A stretch of DNA of 64,000 nucleotides from Flagellimonas ochracea. Its GTDB lineage: Bacteria; Bacteroidota; Bacteroidia; Flavobacteriales; Flavobacteriaceae. The notes beneath the pieces are model-generated. The model ran no database searches and was not told the DNA's origin. It worked only from the letters and a program-made list of their open reading frames with translations. The stretch spans positions 868,001 to 932,000 of the forward strand of contig NZ_JAAABI010000001.1 in the NCBI RefSeq assembly GCF_009903685.1, in the 5' to 3' direction. Shown here in pieces: positions 17,651-25,998 of this stretch (position 1 is the stretch's first letter; every line of letters starts with the position of its first letter). A program made the position numbers and the translations under genes.

Positions 17651-18676
17651 ATGAGAACGAAAAGAACCTTCCCATTTTTACTTATCACAATAATTTTTAT
17701 TGTATCATCCTGTAAAGAAGTCAAAAAAGAAAAGTCAATAGAAACTGCGGCGTCTGAAAAGGTGATACCAACAGATGATTTTATCTTTTCTACCCTGATT
17801 TCTAAAAATGGAGAAATTGTATTTCAGGAATATTATAATGGAAAAACAATAGATAGTCTTTGCGATGTACAATCTTTAACCAAAGGGCTTATGAGTATCC
17901 TTATTGGAATAGCAATTGACAAGGAGTACATAAAAGATGTGGATGAGCCTATTGTAAAGTATTTCCCGAATGAATTTAAAAATTTGACCGATACGAAAAA
18001 GAACACCATTACGATTAAACATCTTTTGAATCAAACTTCGGGACTTTCTTGGAAAGGTTATTTAGAACACGAAGAATGGTTGAATAATGAAGACCCAATT
18101 TCTTTTGTTTTGAAAAAGGATTTGGAGAATAATCCTGGTGAAAAATATAACTATAATTCTGGAGCTACTCATTTATTATCCGTTATCATAAGTAGAGTGT
18201 CCGGAAAATCAACATTGGAATTTGCAAATGAGTTTTTATTTGATGACCTAAATATTTATTCTACAAATTGGCAAAAAAGAAATAAAGGATATTATGATGG
18301 AAGTGGTCTTGGTCTCAAAATGAAACCAATTGATTTGATGAAGATAGGCCAATTATTAGAAAAAAATGGAGACTGGAATGGTCTACAATTAGTTTCTAAA
18401 GAATGGATACAAAAAATGTTCGATGAAAATGAAAAATCTTCAACGGAATGGGGTTTAAAAAACTCCAAACACGGATTTTGTTGGTATCAATCTGAATTTA
18501 AGAGAAATAAAATTGATTACGGAATGGGTTATGGGGGGCAATTCATAATTATGATTCCTGATAAAGAACTAATTATTGTCACAACCCACAACCACGATAC
18601 ACCAAATGGAATTGAACAACAGATGAAATTCCTAAATACCAAACTACCAAAACTTATAGAAAAATACGGTAGCTAA
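17651..18676 (+). CDS. Serine hydrolase lipoprotein, beta-lactamase-fold (SxxK)
   Basis: This 341-residue Beta-lactamase-superfamily protein has a lipobox VSSC (C21), the nucleophile SLTK at 75-78 and tyrosine motif YNS at 168-170. A GYGGQF segment stands where related enzymes carry the third motif. It belongs to a shorter branch without the C-terminal extension of the two other serine hydrolases. The substrate is unknown. The stop codon TAA at 18674 lies inside GCTAAC, the left box of the next attC-like site, an arrangement common in integron cassettes. Confidence 0.85.
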   Translation: MRTKRTFPFLLITIIFIVSSCKEVKKEKSIETAASEKVIPTDDFIFSTLISKNGEIVFQEYYNGKTIDSLCDVQSLTKGLMSILIGIAIDKEYIKDVDEPIVKYFPNEFKNLTDTKKNTITIKHLLNQTSGLSWKGYLEHEEWLNNEDPISFVLKKDLENNPGEKYNYNSGATHLLSVIISRVSGKSTLEFANEFLFDDLNIYSTNWQKRNKGYYDGSGLGLKMKPIDLMKIGQLLEKNGDWNGLQLVSKEWIQKMFDENEKSSTEWGLKNSKHGFCWYQSEFKRNKIDYGMGYGGQFIIMIPDKELIIVTTHNHDTPNGIEQQMKFLNTKLPKLIEKYGS

Positions 18677-18820
18677 CATTGTATATAAACCATAGTGCGA
18701 GTAGTTGTTAACACTAGGTTTCGGGCATTTTGAGAAGTCGCCAAATTTTTAAATTTGACTTGTTCCCAAAAAGAAAAAGTAATGATAAAATTATAGGTCA
18801 CGAAGTAAAGGAGACCGTTG
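18671..18820 (+). repeat. Possible attC-like site 10 (weak)
   Basis: The left box GCTAAC and ATTGTATATAAACC look like sites 3 and 4, and the right end GAGACC-GTTG looks like sites 2 and 6. The two arms do not pair well, so this could be a hybrid of two sites or a decayed one. The GNAT gene starts 25 nt after G18817, the usual cassette spacing. Confidence 0.4.
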
Positions 18821-18841
18821 TAGCCCATAAAAGAAACCAAA

Positions 18842-19255
18842 TTGAGAAATTATAAAGTTGAAATAGGCACACTTCGAGTATCTGATTATCAAGAATTGAG
18901 AGCGAGCACAAATTGGGCAAACATCAGGGATGAGGTGGTCAAGGCTGCACTTGAAAATGATTTGTTTTCAATTTGTGTGTTTGACAATAGCAGGGCAATA
19001 GGAATCGGTAGAATAATCGGAGATGGGGCCATTTACTTCTACATCCAAGATGTGATTGTATTACCTGAATATCAAGGCAAAGGTGTTGGTAAACTAATAA
19101 TGGAAAACATAGAAAACTATTTGATTGAAAAAACAAGTAAGAATTCATTTGTAGGATTGATGGCTGCTGAGGGTGTTGGCAATTTCTACAAACAATTTGG
19201 TTATTTAAAACGACCTAATAGTAGACCTGGAATGTATAAAATAATAAAAAAATGA
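18842..19255 (+). CDS. GNAT-family N-acetyltransferase
   Basis: This 137-residue GCN5-related acetyltransferase has the acetyl-CoA pyrophosphate-binding motif QGKGVG at 78-83 (LPEYQGKGVG) and a C-terminal FYKQFGY segment typical of the fold. No ATG is available: an in-frame TAG lies at 18821 and the first usable codon is TTG 18842. The acceptor is unknown. It is the last gene with a cassette-like upstream junction; no attC-like site follows in the 190 nt after its stop. Confidence 0.8.
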   Translation: MRNYKVEIGTLRVSDYQELRASTNWANIRDEVVKAALENDLFSICVFDNSRAIGIGRIIGDGAIYFYIQDVIVLPEYQGKGVGKLIMENIENYLIEKTSKNSFVGLMAAEGVGNFYKQFGYLKRPNSRPGMYKIIKK

Positions 19256-19447
19256 CCACGAAATATGGGTAGGCTTACCGCTTGTGTTTATGCAAAATGA
19301 TGGAAATGGAATCGGGAAATTTTAAAAGAATATTTGGTAGTGGGAATTATTGGACGAGCTCCAAACCGAACCAATCATAAACAACTCTTTAGGTGCAAGG
19401 ACGCAACCTTTGAATGATTTCAGCGTTTTAGATTAAATACACTACCA

Positions 19448-19891
19448 ATGAGAGTCCTTAATCGACTTCCTAATCTGTTCGTTATATTTATCGTTCTTCT
19501 CTCCTGTGAAAACGATGATAACAACGTTGACTGCACCACGGCACTACCGGCTCCAGACTGGTTTGAAATCGGTTTTTTCAATTCCCAAGGTGACCCGCTC
19601 ATCGGTACCGTTTATCAGCAAGCCGATTTCCGGTTGTTCAATTCAGAAACTGAAATCTTTATTTCACCTATGCTTTTTGGTGATTCCGATAGACTCCTGG
19701 TCCCCTATCGCGAAATTGAATCGAACAAAGAGTATTACATTGAACTTACTCCAAGCGATATGGACACCTTAAATTTTAATTTTGAATCTACCCAAGGACC
19801 TTGTTTCCTGAATTTTGATTTGCAAGAAGTCATTTATAATGGTGACACTATACAAGTTCTAAATACCAATAGAGTCGATTTTATCAAATAA
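19448..19891 (+). CDS. Small lipoprotein of unknown function
   Basis: This 147-residue protein has a signal peptide with lipobox LLSC (C20) followed by ENDDNN, an acidic start common in Bacteroidota surface-exposed lipoproteins. The mature part is predicted beta-rich (DWFEIGFFNSQGDPLIGTVY; FNFESTQGPCFLNFDLQEV). I recognise no family. The flanking intergenic regions (192 and about 220 nt) show nothing clear. Confidence 0.6.
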   Translation: MRVLNRLPNLFVIFIVLLSCENDDNNVDCTTALPAPDWFEIGFFNSQGDPLIGTVYQQADFRLFNSETEIFISPMLFGDSDRLLVPYREIESNKEYYIELTPSDMDTLNFNFESTQGPCFLNFDLQEVIYNGDTIQVLNTNRVDFIK

Positions 19892-20112
19892 ACAACTACT
19901 TACCCTGTAAAATTATTTGCAGACGGACCTTTATGCCAGCTGGTTTTCCGAAGTATCTCCTTTAATCAACTATCTTTAAGGTCTAGCGGATAATTTCAAC
20001 AACTTATGTACACGAACCTTTACATTCAAGTGCCCCAAAAGGTACTTTTTACTATAGTATTGTAACCATTGTCAGCAATAAGTTCTTATTGATCAAAACT
20101 ATTTCTCTTTAT

Positions 20113-20997
20113 ATGGCGCATATACTTAAAAACAAAAATCTGGAAGTATATATTGACTTTCCTAGTGACAACTATAACTTTTCAAGATTTGACTGGACAG
20201 GGAAAATAGTTAAAGTGAAATTTAAAAATGTCTATTTATCCAGTTTGGAAAGAACTGATGGCCTAGATGAAGATCTTTTCGGCAAAGGATTTTATAATGA
20301 ATTCGGTATTGATTCCGCATTAGGTTTTGATGAGACCGTAATTGGGGGTTGGTTTCATAAAATAGGTGTTGGCGTATTAAAAAAAGACAATGCCCAATAC
20401 CTGTTCAATGAAAAATACGAGATAAAGCCCTTGGAATTCAAAGTGATTCCTAACTCGAATCGAATTCTGATCAGTTGCAAATCACCAAAAATCAATGGTT
20501 ATTCCTATTTTTTGAGAAAAGAGATTGAATTGCATGACAGTAGTTTTTCCATCAAATATCATTTAGAAAATACAGGTGAAAAAGATATTGTTACCGATGA
20601 ATACAACCACAACTTTACTGCAATAAACAAGGATCTAATAGGTCCTAATTATCTTTTAAGATTTCCTTTTCAATTAAACCAAAAATTATTTGGGGATGCG
20701 GTCAACCCGGAGCAGAAAGTTAATGTTGAACAAAATGAGATTACATTCAATGGTATACCGAAGGACCAATTTTTTTTTAGTAATCTCACGGGCGGTGAAA
20801 ATGTCCATGCAGCATGGGAATTAATAAATCTCGAAAGTAAAGTTGGTATTTCTGAGACAGGAGATTTTAAAACAGACAAGGTGAATCTTTGGGGATGGAG
20901 GCATGTAATCAGTCCTGAGTTATTTTATAAAATATCCATTAAACCCGGCCAATCTGCCAAATGGTCCAGAAATTATAACATATTTGAAGTGCGTTGA
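20113..20997 (+). CDS. Galactose-mutarotase-like (aldose 1-epimerase-fold) protein
   Basis: I start at ATG 20113, giving 294 residues, rather than the upstream TTG, because the conserved region begins LKNKNLEVYIDFPSDNYNFS. The segment RFDWTGKI and the EYNHNF histidine motif near residue 170 resemble uncharacterised proteins with the galactose-mutarotase beta-sandwich fold. It has no signal peptide. The natural sugar is unknown and mutarotase activity is inference. It stands alone with about 200 nt of empty sequence on each side. Confidence 0.6.
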   Translation: MAHILKNKNLEVYIDFPSDNYNFSRFDWTGKIVKVKFKNVYLSSLERTDGLDEDLFGKGFYNEFGIDSALGFDETVIGGWFHKIGVGVLKKDNAQYLFNEKYEIKPLEFKVIPNSNRILISCKSPKINGYSYFLRKEIELHDSSFSIKYHLENTGEKDIVTDEYNHNFTAINKDLIGPNYLLRFPFQLNQKLFGDAVNPEQKVNVEQNEITFNGIPKDQFFFSNLTGGENVHAAWELINLESKVGISETGDFKTDKVNLWGWRHVISPELFYKISIKPGQSAKWSRNYNIFEVR

Positions 20998-21191
20998 ACC
21001 ACCTAACAACACAAAGATGTGCAAGAACCATAGCACTGAAAACAAAAATGAGAGTCCTTAAAAATATCTAGGGTTCTGTCGCTTCACATCCAAGAATGCC
21101 ATTGGTCAAATTTTTGGGAATTTATTTCCACTCCCCCTTCCATTTTAATTGTTGTACCTTGTTAAATAACTATTAACCAATTAAATACAAC

Positions 21192-21707
21192 ATGATGAAA
21201 TTGAGTGTCAAATTTGTGCTGATTATGATTTTAGGAATCCTAATTTTTGGATGCAAGGAAAAAGTTGAAGTTGAAGAAGTGAAAATTGACCTGCTCAACG
21301 ATGAATTCCCAGAGGCCAAACAAGAGATAAGCATGACACTGGACAGTATTGCCCAAAGCGTAAAAGATGGAAACCTTGATAAACTGATTTCCTTTCATGC
21401 CTACAGTCCGAAATTTACGGAGTTTAAGAATGGTGAAGTTCGTAATGACGGAACAGAAAACGAAAAATTCGAGCGGGGCGTGTTTGGATCAGTTACTGAA
21501 ATTTTAAAATTCGATATGAACGATGTAAAAATCGCAGTCTATGATAATGTAGCGAATGTGACGCTTCATACGGATTTTCATCTAAAATTTGGCGAAGACT
21601 TGGCTGTGGTAAACGAACAAATGACCCTGTTGTTTCTCGACACTGAAAACGGTTGGAGAATAGTACACGAACATCATTCGCCTTTAAACCAGCCCGAAGA
21701 AGAGTAA
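21192..21707 (+). CDS. SnoaL/NTF2-like lipoprotein
   Basis: This 171-residue protein has a lipobox IFGC (C21). The mature part has an NTF2-like pattern: a long helix (ISMTLDSIAQSVKDGNLDKL), strands (VKIAVYDNVANVTLHTDFHL) and the closing GWRIVHEHHSPL strand. That ending matches SnoaL_3/DUF4440-type proteins. Function is unknown. It is a distant relative of the proteins at 13807 and 23477. The 194 nt before it contain nothing I recognise beyond AT-rich sequence. Confidence 0.7.
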   Translation: MMKLSVKFVLIMILGILIFGCKEKVEVEEVKIDLLNDEFPEAKQEISMTLDSIAQSVKDGNLDKLISFHAYSPKFTEFKNGEVRNDGTENEKFERGVFGSVTEILKFDMNDVKIAVYDNVANVTLHTDFHLKFGEDLAVVNEQMTLLFLDTENGWRIVHEHHSPLNQPEEE

Positions 21708-21800
21708 ATCAGTAGAACTTGTATTAGAACGTTCAAAACAAGCTGAGTAAAGTCTTTTGACCTTTTATAAATAACTCACAAAATTGTCGGGGGAAAGCAG

Positions 21801-22559
21801 TCAATAGCTTTTTATGGTAAAACCGAAGGTCAAGAATCTATCTTCTTGTTTTTGGTTTTCTATCACAATACTTTCAAACGTATTAAGGTAGTTTATTTTA
21901 AAATTCAAGAACTTCCAAATAGGCAGTTCAAGGGCGATATCTGATCGCCAACGATAATTGTTGCTTTGCTGAAGCGAGGGTTGAAAATAACTTTCATGGC
22001 TCAAAATTACTTTGCCCTCAAATAATTCATATTTTCCATTTATCCAAATAGTGGCACGAAGCGTATTGATTTCCAGATTTCCATCATATTCGGAAAAGTT
22101 AAAGTCGACTTCGGTAAAATCCGTTTGTTCATACTCGCTTGAAAGTGAAAATTTGAGCCAATGGTTTTCTTTGCTCAGCACTTTAAAAGTGACTCCAGCA
22201 CCCAATAGGTAGCGCAAATCAATCTTCCTTCGAAAGTTGGTGCTAACAAAACCCAATAGTAAGGGGTATATTTTCCGGTCAGGATTAAAATATAAAAAGT
22301 TCAGACTTAAAATATCTTCATCTGCCTTGTCCTTTCCAAACTCTTGGTAAACATAGGAATTATTGGTCTTGAAAACCCACTTCTTCCAAGGCTTAAAGCT
22401 TAAACCCGATTTTGCCCTGAAAATCAAGGTTTCTACATTTCCACTTTGCCAAAATCCGGTTAGAGAAAGGTCTGCTTTCAGGTTGAGCGTATCACTTTCA
22501 TTAATTTGGGCTGAAAGAAATATCGGGAGAAATAAGAAATAGTATAAAACCTTCCTCAT
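21801..22559 (-). CDS. DUF481-family outer-membrane protein
   Basis: This 252-residue protein has a signal peptide ending LSAQ near residue 18 and then alternating amphipathic strands throughout (SLTGFWQSGNVETLIFRAKS; WVFKTNNSYVYQEFGKDKAD). It ends in an aromatic-rich strand LTFGFTIKSY. This matches DUF481/YdiY-like beta-barrel proteins of the outer membrane. Function is unknown. It is the first minus-strand gene after 21 kb of + strand genes, consistent with the accessory block having ended. Confidence 0.75.
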   Translation of the reverse strand: MRKVLYYFLFLPIFLSAQINESDTLNLKADLSLTGFWQSGNVETLIFRAKSGLSFKPWKKWVFKTNNSYVYQEFGKDKADEDILSLNFLYFNPDRKIYPLLLGFVSTNFRRKIDLRYLLGAGVTFKVLSKENHWLKFSLSSEYEQTDFTEVDFNFSEYDGNLEINTLRATIWINGKYELFEGKVILSHESYFQPSLQQSNNYRWRSDIALELPIWKFLNFKINYLNTFESIVIENQKQEDRFLTFGFTIKSY

Positions 22560-22748
22560 GCTATTTCGCTGTCGAATTGTCCTGCTGTATAATGCTCGAA
22601 ATATACTTATTTATGAATTAAACCTGCAAGTTTATTATTGAGTATGGCTTTATGAAACCAATAGGAAGCTGCCCTGTAAAATGGATGAAGTTGAAACCAG
22701 TCTTTCTCTCTCGCTATCTCACCAACAATTTGTATCTTTTAATCAGAT

Positions 22749-23042
22749 ATGGAGTATGAACTGATCAACAACGAAGAGGCCAAACAATATGAGTTTCATA
22801 TTGAAGGCCAAGTGCCCAAGATTGAATACATCAAGGCCAAGGATAAAATCTATCTTACCCACACGGAAATACCTAAAGGATTAGAAGGAAAAGGAATTGG
22901 TTCTGCCTTGGTTAAACAAGCCTTGGACGACGTAAGAGAAAAGGATTTGACACTGGTGCCGCTTTGTCCTTTTGTGGCTTTGTTTATAAAACGTCATCCT
23001 GAATATAAAACATTGGTTTTAAAAGGAATAAACATCGGATAG
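22749..23042 (+). CDS. YjdJ/NATD1-like small acetyltransferase
   Basis: This 97-residue protein fits the GCN5-related Acetyltransf_CG family: THTEIPKGLEGKGIGSALVK at residues about 38-57 holds the acetyl-CoA binding loop, followed by VPLCPFVALFIKRHPEY. The family is of unknown role. In Escherichia coli the homologue yjdJ lies beside yjdI, and here the next gene, 2 nt away, has a YjdI domain, so the linkage is conserved. Confidence 0.85.
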   Translation: MEYELINNEEAKQYEFHIEGQVPKIEYIKAKDKIYLTHTEIPKGLEGKGIGSALVKQALDDVREKDLTLVPLCPFVALFIKRHPEYKTLVLKGINIG

Positions 23043-23044
23043 CC

Positions 23045-23467
23045 ATGGAAAGAGAAATTGTAAAAGAATATACCAAAGGGGATTTTACCGTGGTATGGAA
23101 ACCCAAGAAATGCATCCATTCTGAAGTATGCTTCAAAACCCTCCCAGAAGTTTACAAACCAAAAGAAAAACCATGGATACAGCCTGAAAATGCTTCCGTA
23201 AAAGAATTGAAATCACAAATAGACAAATGCCCCTCGGGTGCTTTGACATACAAAACAAAAGGAGAAACAAAGATGGAAGAAACCAAAATCACCGAATGCA
23301 ACATTGTTGAGAATGGACCACTTCTTGTAAGTGGAAATCTAAAAGTAACCTTAGCGGATGGCACTGTGGAAAGCAAAAAAAGATCTACTGCCTTTTGCCG
23401 TTGTGGAGCTTCAAACAATAAGCCCTATTGTGATGGCACCCATAAGGAAGTGAACTTTGAAGGATAA
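23045..23467 (+). CDS. YjdI-type (4Fe-4S) domain fused to a CDGSH iron-sulfur domain
   Basis: This 140-residue protein has two iron-sulfur modules. Residues 1-72 form a Fer4_19/YjdI domain with C23-x5-C29 and C62 in KCPSGAL. Residues 80-138 form a CDGSH domain with C118, C120, C129 and H133 in CRCGASNNKPYCDGTH. CDGSH domains bind a redox-active 2Fe-2S cluster through three cysteines and a histidine. Partner and electron flow are unknown. It starts 2 nt after the YjdJ-like gene, so they are co-translated. Confidence 0.88.
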   Translation: MEREIVKEYTKGDFTVVWKPKKCIHSEVCFKTLPEVYKPKEKPWIQPENASVKELKSQIDKCPSGALTYKTKGETKMEETKITECNIVENGPLLVSGNLKVTLADGTVESKKRSTAFCRCGASNNKPYCDGTHKEVNFEG

Positions 23468-23476
23468 ACCAATCCT

Positions 23477-23956
23477 ATGAAACACTTGAATGCGTTGGCC
23501 TGTATCATTGTTGCCATATGCGTTAGCCATTGTGGGGAAAAGGCAGATTCATTGGACACAACAACCGAAAACCACGAACTGGCATTGTACGAAGCCATTG
23601 AAGCTTTCAACAATGCCTTTCAACACGGCGATGTTGTTGCTATTGAATCCATGATTACCGAAAATTACCTCCACACCAATGGGAACTCAAAATCCATACA
23701 AAAAGATAGCTGGCTCAACTATTTACTCAAACGACAAGCAGAAATTAATTCTGGCAATCTTCAAGTTACAGGGTACAACATGAAAGAGATGGAAGTTGAA
23801 TTTTATGGAAATACCGCTGTTGTGACTGGAAAAATAAGTGTAGTAAGCAAAAAAAGGGATAGTATCCATAAAAACGCCTATCGCGTAACACATTTGTGGA
23901 TAAATGAATCAGGGCAATGGAAAAGGGCCGCGTTTCATGATGGCAGAATTCAATGA
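23477..23956 (+). CDS. DUF4440/NTF2-like secreted protein
   Basis: This 159-residue protein has an N-terminal hydrophobic segment followed by C19 (VSHC), a plausible but weak lipobox. The NTF2-like domain shows AIEAFNNAFQHGDVVAIESM, NYLHTNGNSKSI and the terminal THLWINESGQWKRAAFHDGR, typical of DUF4440. It lies 9 nt after the YjdI-CDGSH gene and is likely in the same operon. No catalytic role can be assigned. Confidence 0.8.
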   Translation: MKHLNALACIIVAICVSHCGEKADSLDTTTENHELALYEAIEAFNNAFQHGDVVAIESMITENYLHTNGNSKSIQKDSWLNYLLKRQAEINSGNLQVTGYNMKEMEVEFYGNTAVVTGKISVVSKKRDSIHKNAYRVTHLWINESGQWKRAAFHDGRIQ

Positions 23957-24036
23957 CCTTGGCATGTTACAATTTTAAATGATCAATTCTAACACTTCTA
24001 TCTTCCGAAGCTTCTGTATCCACTAAAAAAGGCATA

Positions 24037-24564
24037 ATGGTAACGGAACACAAAGAACTTCGCATCGATGCCGATATTATTCTAAGACCTATTGCATTAC
24101 AACATGTCAAAGAAGTCTACACTAGCTTTGATGCGAATATCATTCAGTTTCTTCCTCTTGAAGAACCGCCCAAAAACATCGAAGAAACCATCGCATTTAT
24201 TAAAAGCTCCATGGAGCAACACAAAAAAGGGACGGACCTGGTATGGGTCATACTACATCAAGATGAATTGGCCGGGTGCTGCGGCATACACTCCATACAC
24301 ACCAAACAACCCCATTTTGGTCTATGGGTAAAAGCAGAAAAACAAGGAATGGGCATTGGAAAAAAAATAGTGCATTACATGCCGCCTTGGGGTGTTGAGC
24401 ATCTAGCTATAGACTTTATCAAATATCCCGTGGACCAAAGAAATAAGCGTAGTATTCAACTAATCGATGATTTGAATCTATCCATTCACTGTCACTATGA
24501 AATGGGAAACCAAAAAAAGCTTCAAATCGATGAATACCGATACTATAAAAGTTCTGATGGCTAA
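24037..24564 (+). CDS. GNAT-family N-acetyltransferase (RimJ/RimL-like)
   Basis: This 175-residue protein has a GNAT fold: the N-terminal strand ILRPIALQHVKEVYTSFDAN, a central WVILHQDELAGCCGIH beta pair and the acetyl-CoA motif KQGMGIGKKI near 113-122. The C-terminal part resembles ribosomal-protein serine/alanine acetyltransferases of the RimL type. The acceptor is unknown. It converges with the minus-strand aminotransferase gene ending at 24615, leaving 50 nt between. Confidence 0.8.
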   Translation: MVTEHKELRIDADIILRPIALQHVKEVYTSFDANIIQFLPLEEPPKNIEETIAFIKSSMEQHKKGTDLVWVILHQDELAGCCGIHSIHTKQPHFGLWVKAEKQGMGIGKKIVHYMPPWGVEHLAIDFIKYPVDQRNKRSIQLIDDLNLSIHCHYEMGNQKKLQIDEYRYYKSSDG

Positions 24565-24614
24565 AATAGCCAGTTCACTTTCAGGGCCAATCCTACTTGA
24601 AAAAGAAATAGGAT

Positions 24615-25877
24615 TTACTCACCCATGGCAGCAGCTACTGCCGCGGACAGTCTTTTGTAAGTACCATTTTGCAAACGTTCCCTTATCTCAGAGAAAGCAT
24701 CCAATGTTTCAGCGATATCTTGCATGGTGTGCGTAGCAGTAGGAATCATGCGCAATAAGATAAGTCCCTTTGGAACAACAGGATACACCACAATAGAGCA
24801 AAAAATACCGTGATTTTCACGCAAATCCTTGACCAAGGCCATCGCCTCTGGAATGCTTCCGTTCAGATATACAGGGGTAACACAACTTGACGTAGTTCCG
24901 ATATCAAAGCCTCTTTCCTTGAGCCCATTCTGCAATGCATTCACGTTTTCCCAAAGCTTTGCTTTTAACTCGGGCATGGTACGCAACATATCCAACCGCT
25001 TTAATGCACCCTTTACATAGATCATGGGCAACGATTTGGCAAACATCTGCGATCTAAGGTTGTATTTTAGATATTCTACGATTTCTCTATCTGCGGCTAC
25101 AAAAGCACCGATTCCTGCCATGGATTTGGCAAAAGTGGCCAAATACACATCAATTTGGCCCTGGACACCTTGCTCCTCTCCTGCTCCTGCCCCTGTTTTA
25201 CCAAGGGTTCCAAAACCATGGGCATCATCAACGAGCAATCTAAATTTGAATTTCTTCTTTAAATCAACAATTTCTTTAAGAATCCCTTGCTCTCCGCGCA
25301 TACCAAAGACGCCTTCAGAAATCACCAAGATGCCTCCGCCAGTCTCTTGGGCCAATTTTGTGGCTCGTTCCAAGTTCTTTTCCAAGCTTTCCGCATCATT
25401 GTGCTTGAAGGTGAAACGTTTGCCCATATGCAACCTTACTCCATCAATAATACAAGCATGGCAGTCCACATCGTAAACGATGATGTCGTCTTTGGAGACA
25501 AGTGCATCGATCACAGACATGAATCCTTGATAACCAAAGTTAAGTAGATAAGAAGCTTCTTTATGAACGAATTCTGCTAGTTCTCTTTCCAACTGTTCGT
25601 GATAATCTGTATGCCCGCTCATCATCCTGGCGCCCATCGGATAGGCAGAACCATGTTCGTAGGCAGCATCACCATCCACTTTTTTAATTTCAGGTAGATT
25701 GGCGAGTCCCAAATAATCATTGATACTCCAGGTAATCACATCTTTTCCCTGAAACTTCATTCTATTGGAGATGGGTCCCTCCAATTTTGGAAACACAAAA
25801 TATCCTTCGGCCTGTGAAGCCCATTTTCCCAAAGGGCCTTTGTTTTCAATGATTCTATCAAATAAGTCTCTCATCAT
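24615..25877 (-). CDS. Alpha-oxoamine synthase (candidate cysteate/serine fatty-acyl transferase)
   Basis: This 420-residue fold-type I PLP enzyme has the alpha-oxoamine synthase motifs: H140 stacking residue (VDCHACI), D217 in VDDAHGFGTLG and the PLP lysine K251 in TFAKSMAG. The family includes AONS (BioF), KBL, serine palmitoyltransferase and the Flavobacterium johnsoniae cysteate-fatty acyl transferase that makes capnine. No bio or tdh genes are adjacent, and a cysteine-synthase-like gene lies next to it on the same strand. I therefore favour a role in sphingolipid or sulfonolipid head synthesis. The substrate (serine, cysteate, other) is inference. Confidence 0.8.
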   Translation of the reverse strand: MMRDLFDRIIENKGPLGKWASQAEGYFVFPKLEGPISNRMKFQGKDVITWSINDYLGLANLPEIKKVDGDAAYEHGSAYPMGARMMSGHTDYHEQLERELAEFVHKEASYLLNFGYQGFMSVIDALVSKDDIIVYDVDCHACIIDGVRLHMGKRFTFKHNDAESLEKNLERATKLAQETGGGILVISEGVFGMRGEQGILKEIVDLKKKFKFRLLVDDAHGFGTLGKTGAGAGEEQGVQGQIDVYLATFAKSMAGIGAFVAADREIVEYLKYNLRSQMFAKSLPMIYVKGALKRLDMLRTMPELKAKLWENVNALQNGLKERGFDIGTTSSCVTPVYLNGSIPEAMALVKDLRENHGIFCSIVVYPVVPKGLILLRMIPTATHTMQDIAETLDAFSEIRERLQNGTYKRLSAAVAAAMGE

Positions 25878-25943
25878 CTACCTTTAATGGTTTGAATTGC
25901 AAAAATATAGATTTTTAACTAGCACACACAATGAAATTTTCAC

Positions 25944-25975
25944 ATAAAAAAACGACAATGGCTGGCATTGTCGTT
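25944..25975 (-). terminator. Rho-independent terminator of the cysteine-synthase-like gene
   Basis: The perfect 10-bp stem AACGACAATG/CATTGTCGTT with loop GCTGG lies at 25951-25975. On the minus strand it is followed by a T-run (A-run at 25945-25950). It sits 24 nt past the stop of the gene at 25999 and separates it from the synthase gene downstream. Confidence 0.8.
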
Positions 25976-25998
25976 CGCTGTCTCGTTTGAAACAAATT

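Larger units (their letters stand above)
1..18900 (+). mobile_element. Integron-like gene-cassette array (no integrase in window)
   Basis: All genes in this block lie on the + strand, and most units end in a 120-155 bp imperfect palindrome with the layout YAAC, 3-nt spacer, arm, variable centre, arm, about 6-nt spacer, GTTRR. Stop codons sit 1-20 nt before, or inside, the left box, and several start codons sit 20-42 nt after the right GTT. The arms differ in sequence between sites but still pair. These are known hallmarks of integron cassettes with attC sites. No tyrosine recombinase or attI is visible, so a complete integron is not shown; a CALIN (attC cluster lacking an integrase) or a cassette-like system with another recombinase fits. 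The left boundary is outside the window. The right boundary is set by the last weak site near 18.8 kb. Confidence 0.65.
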
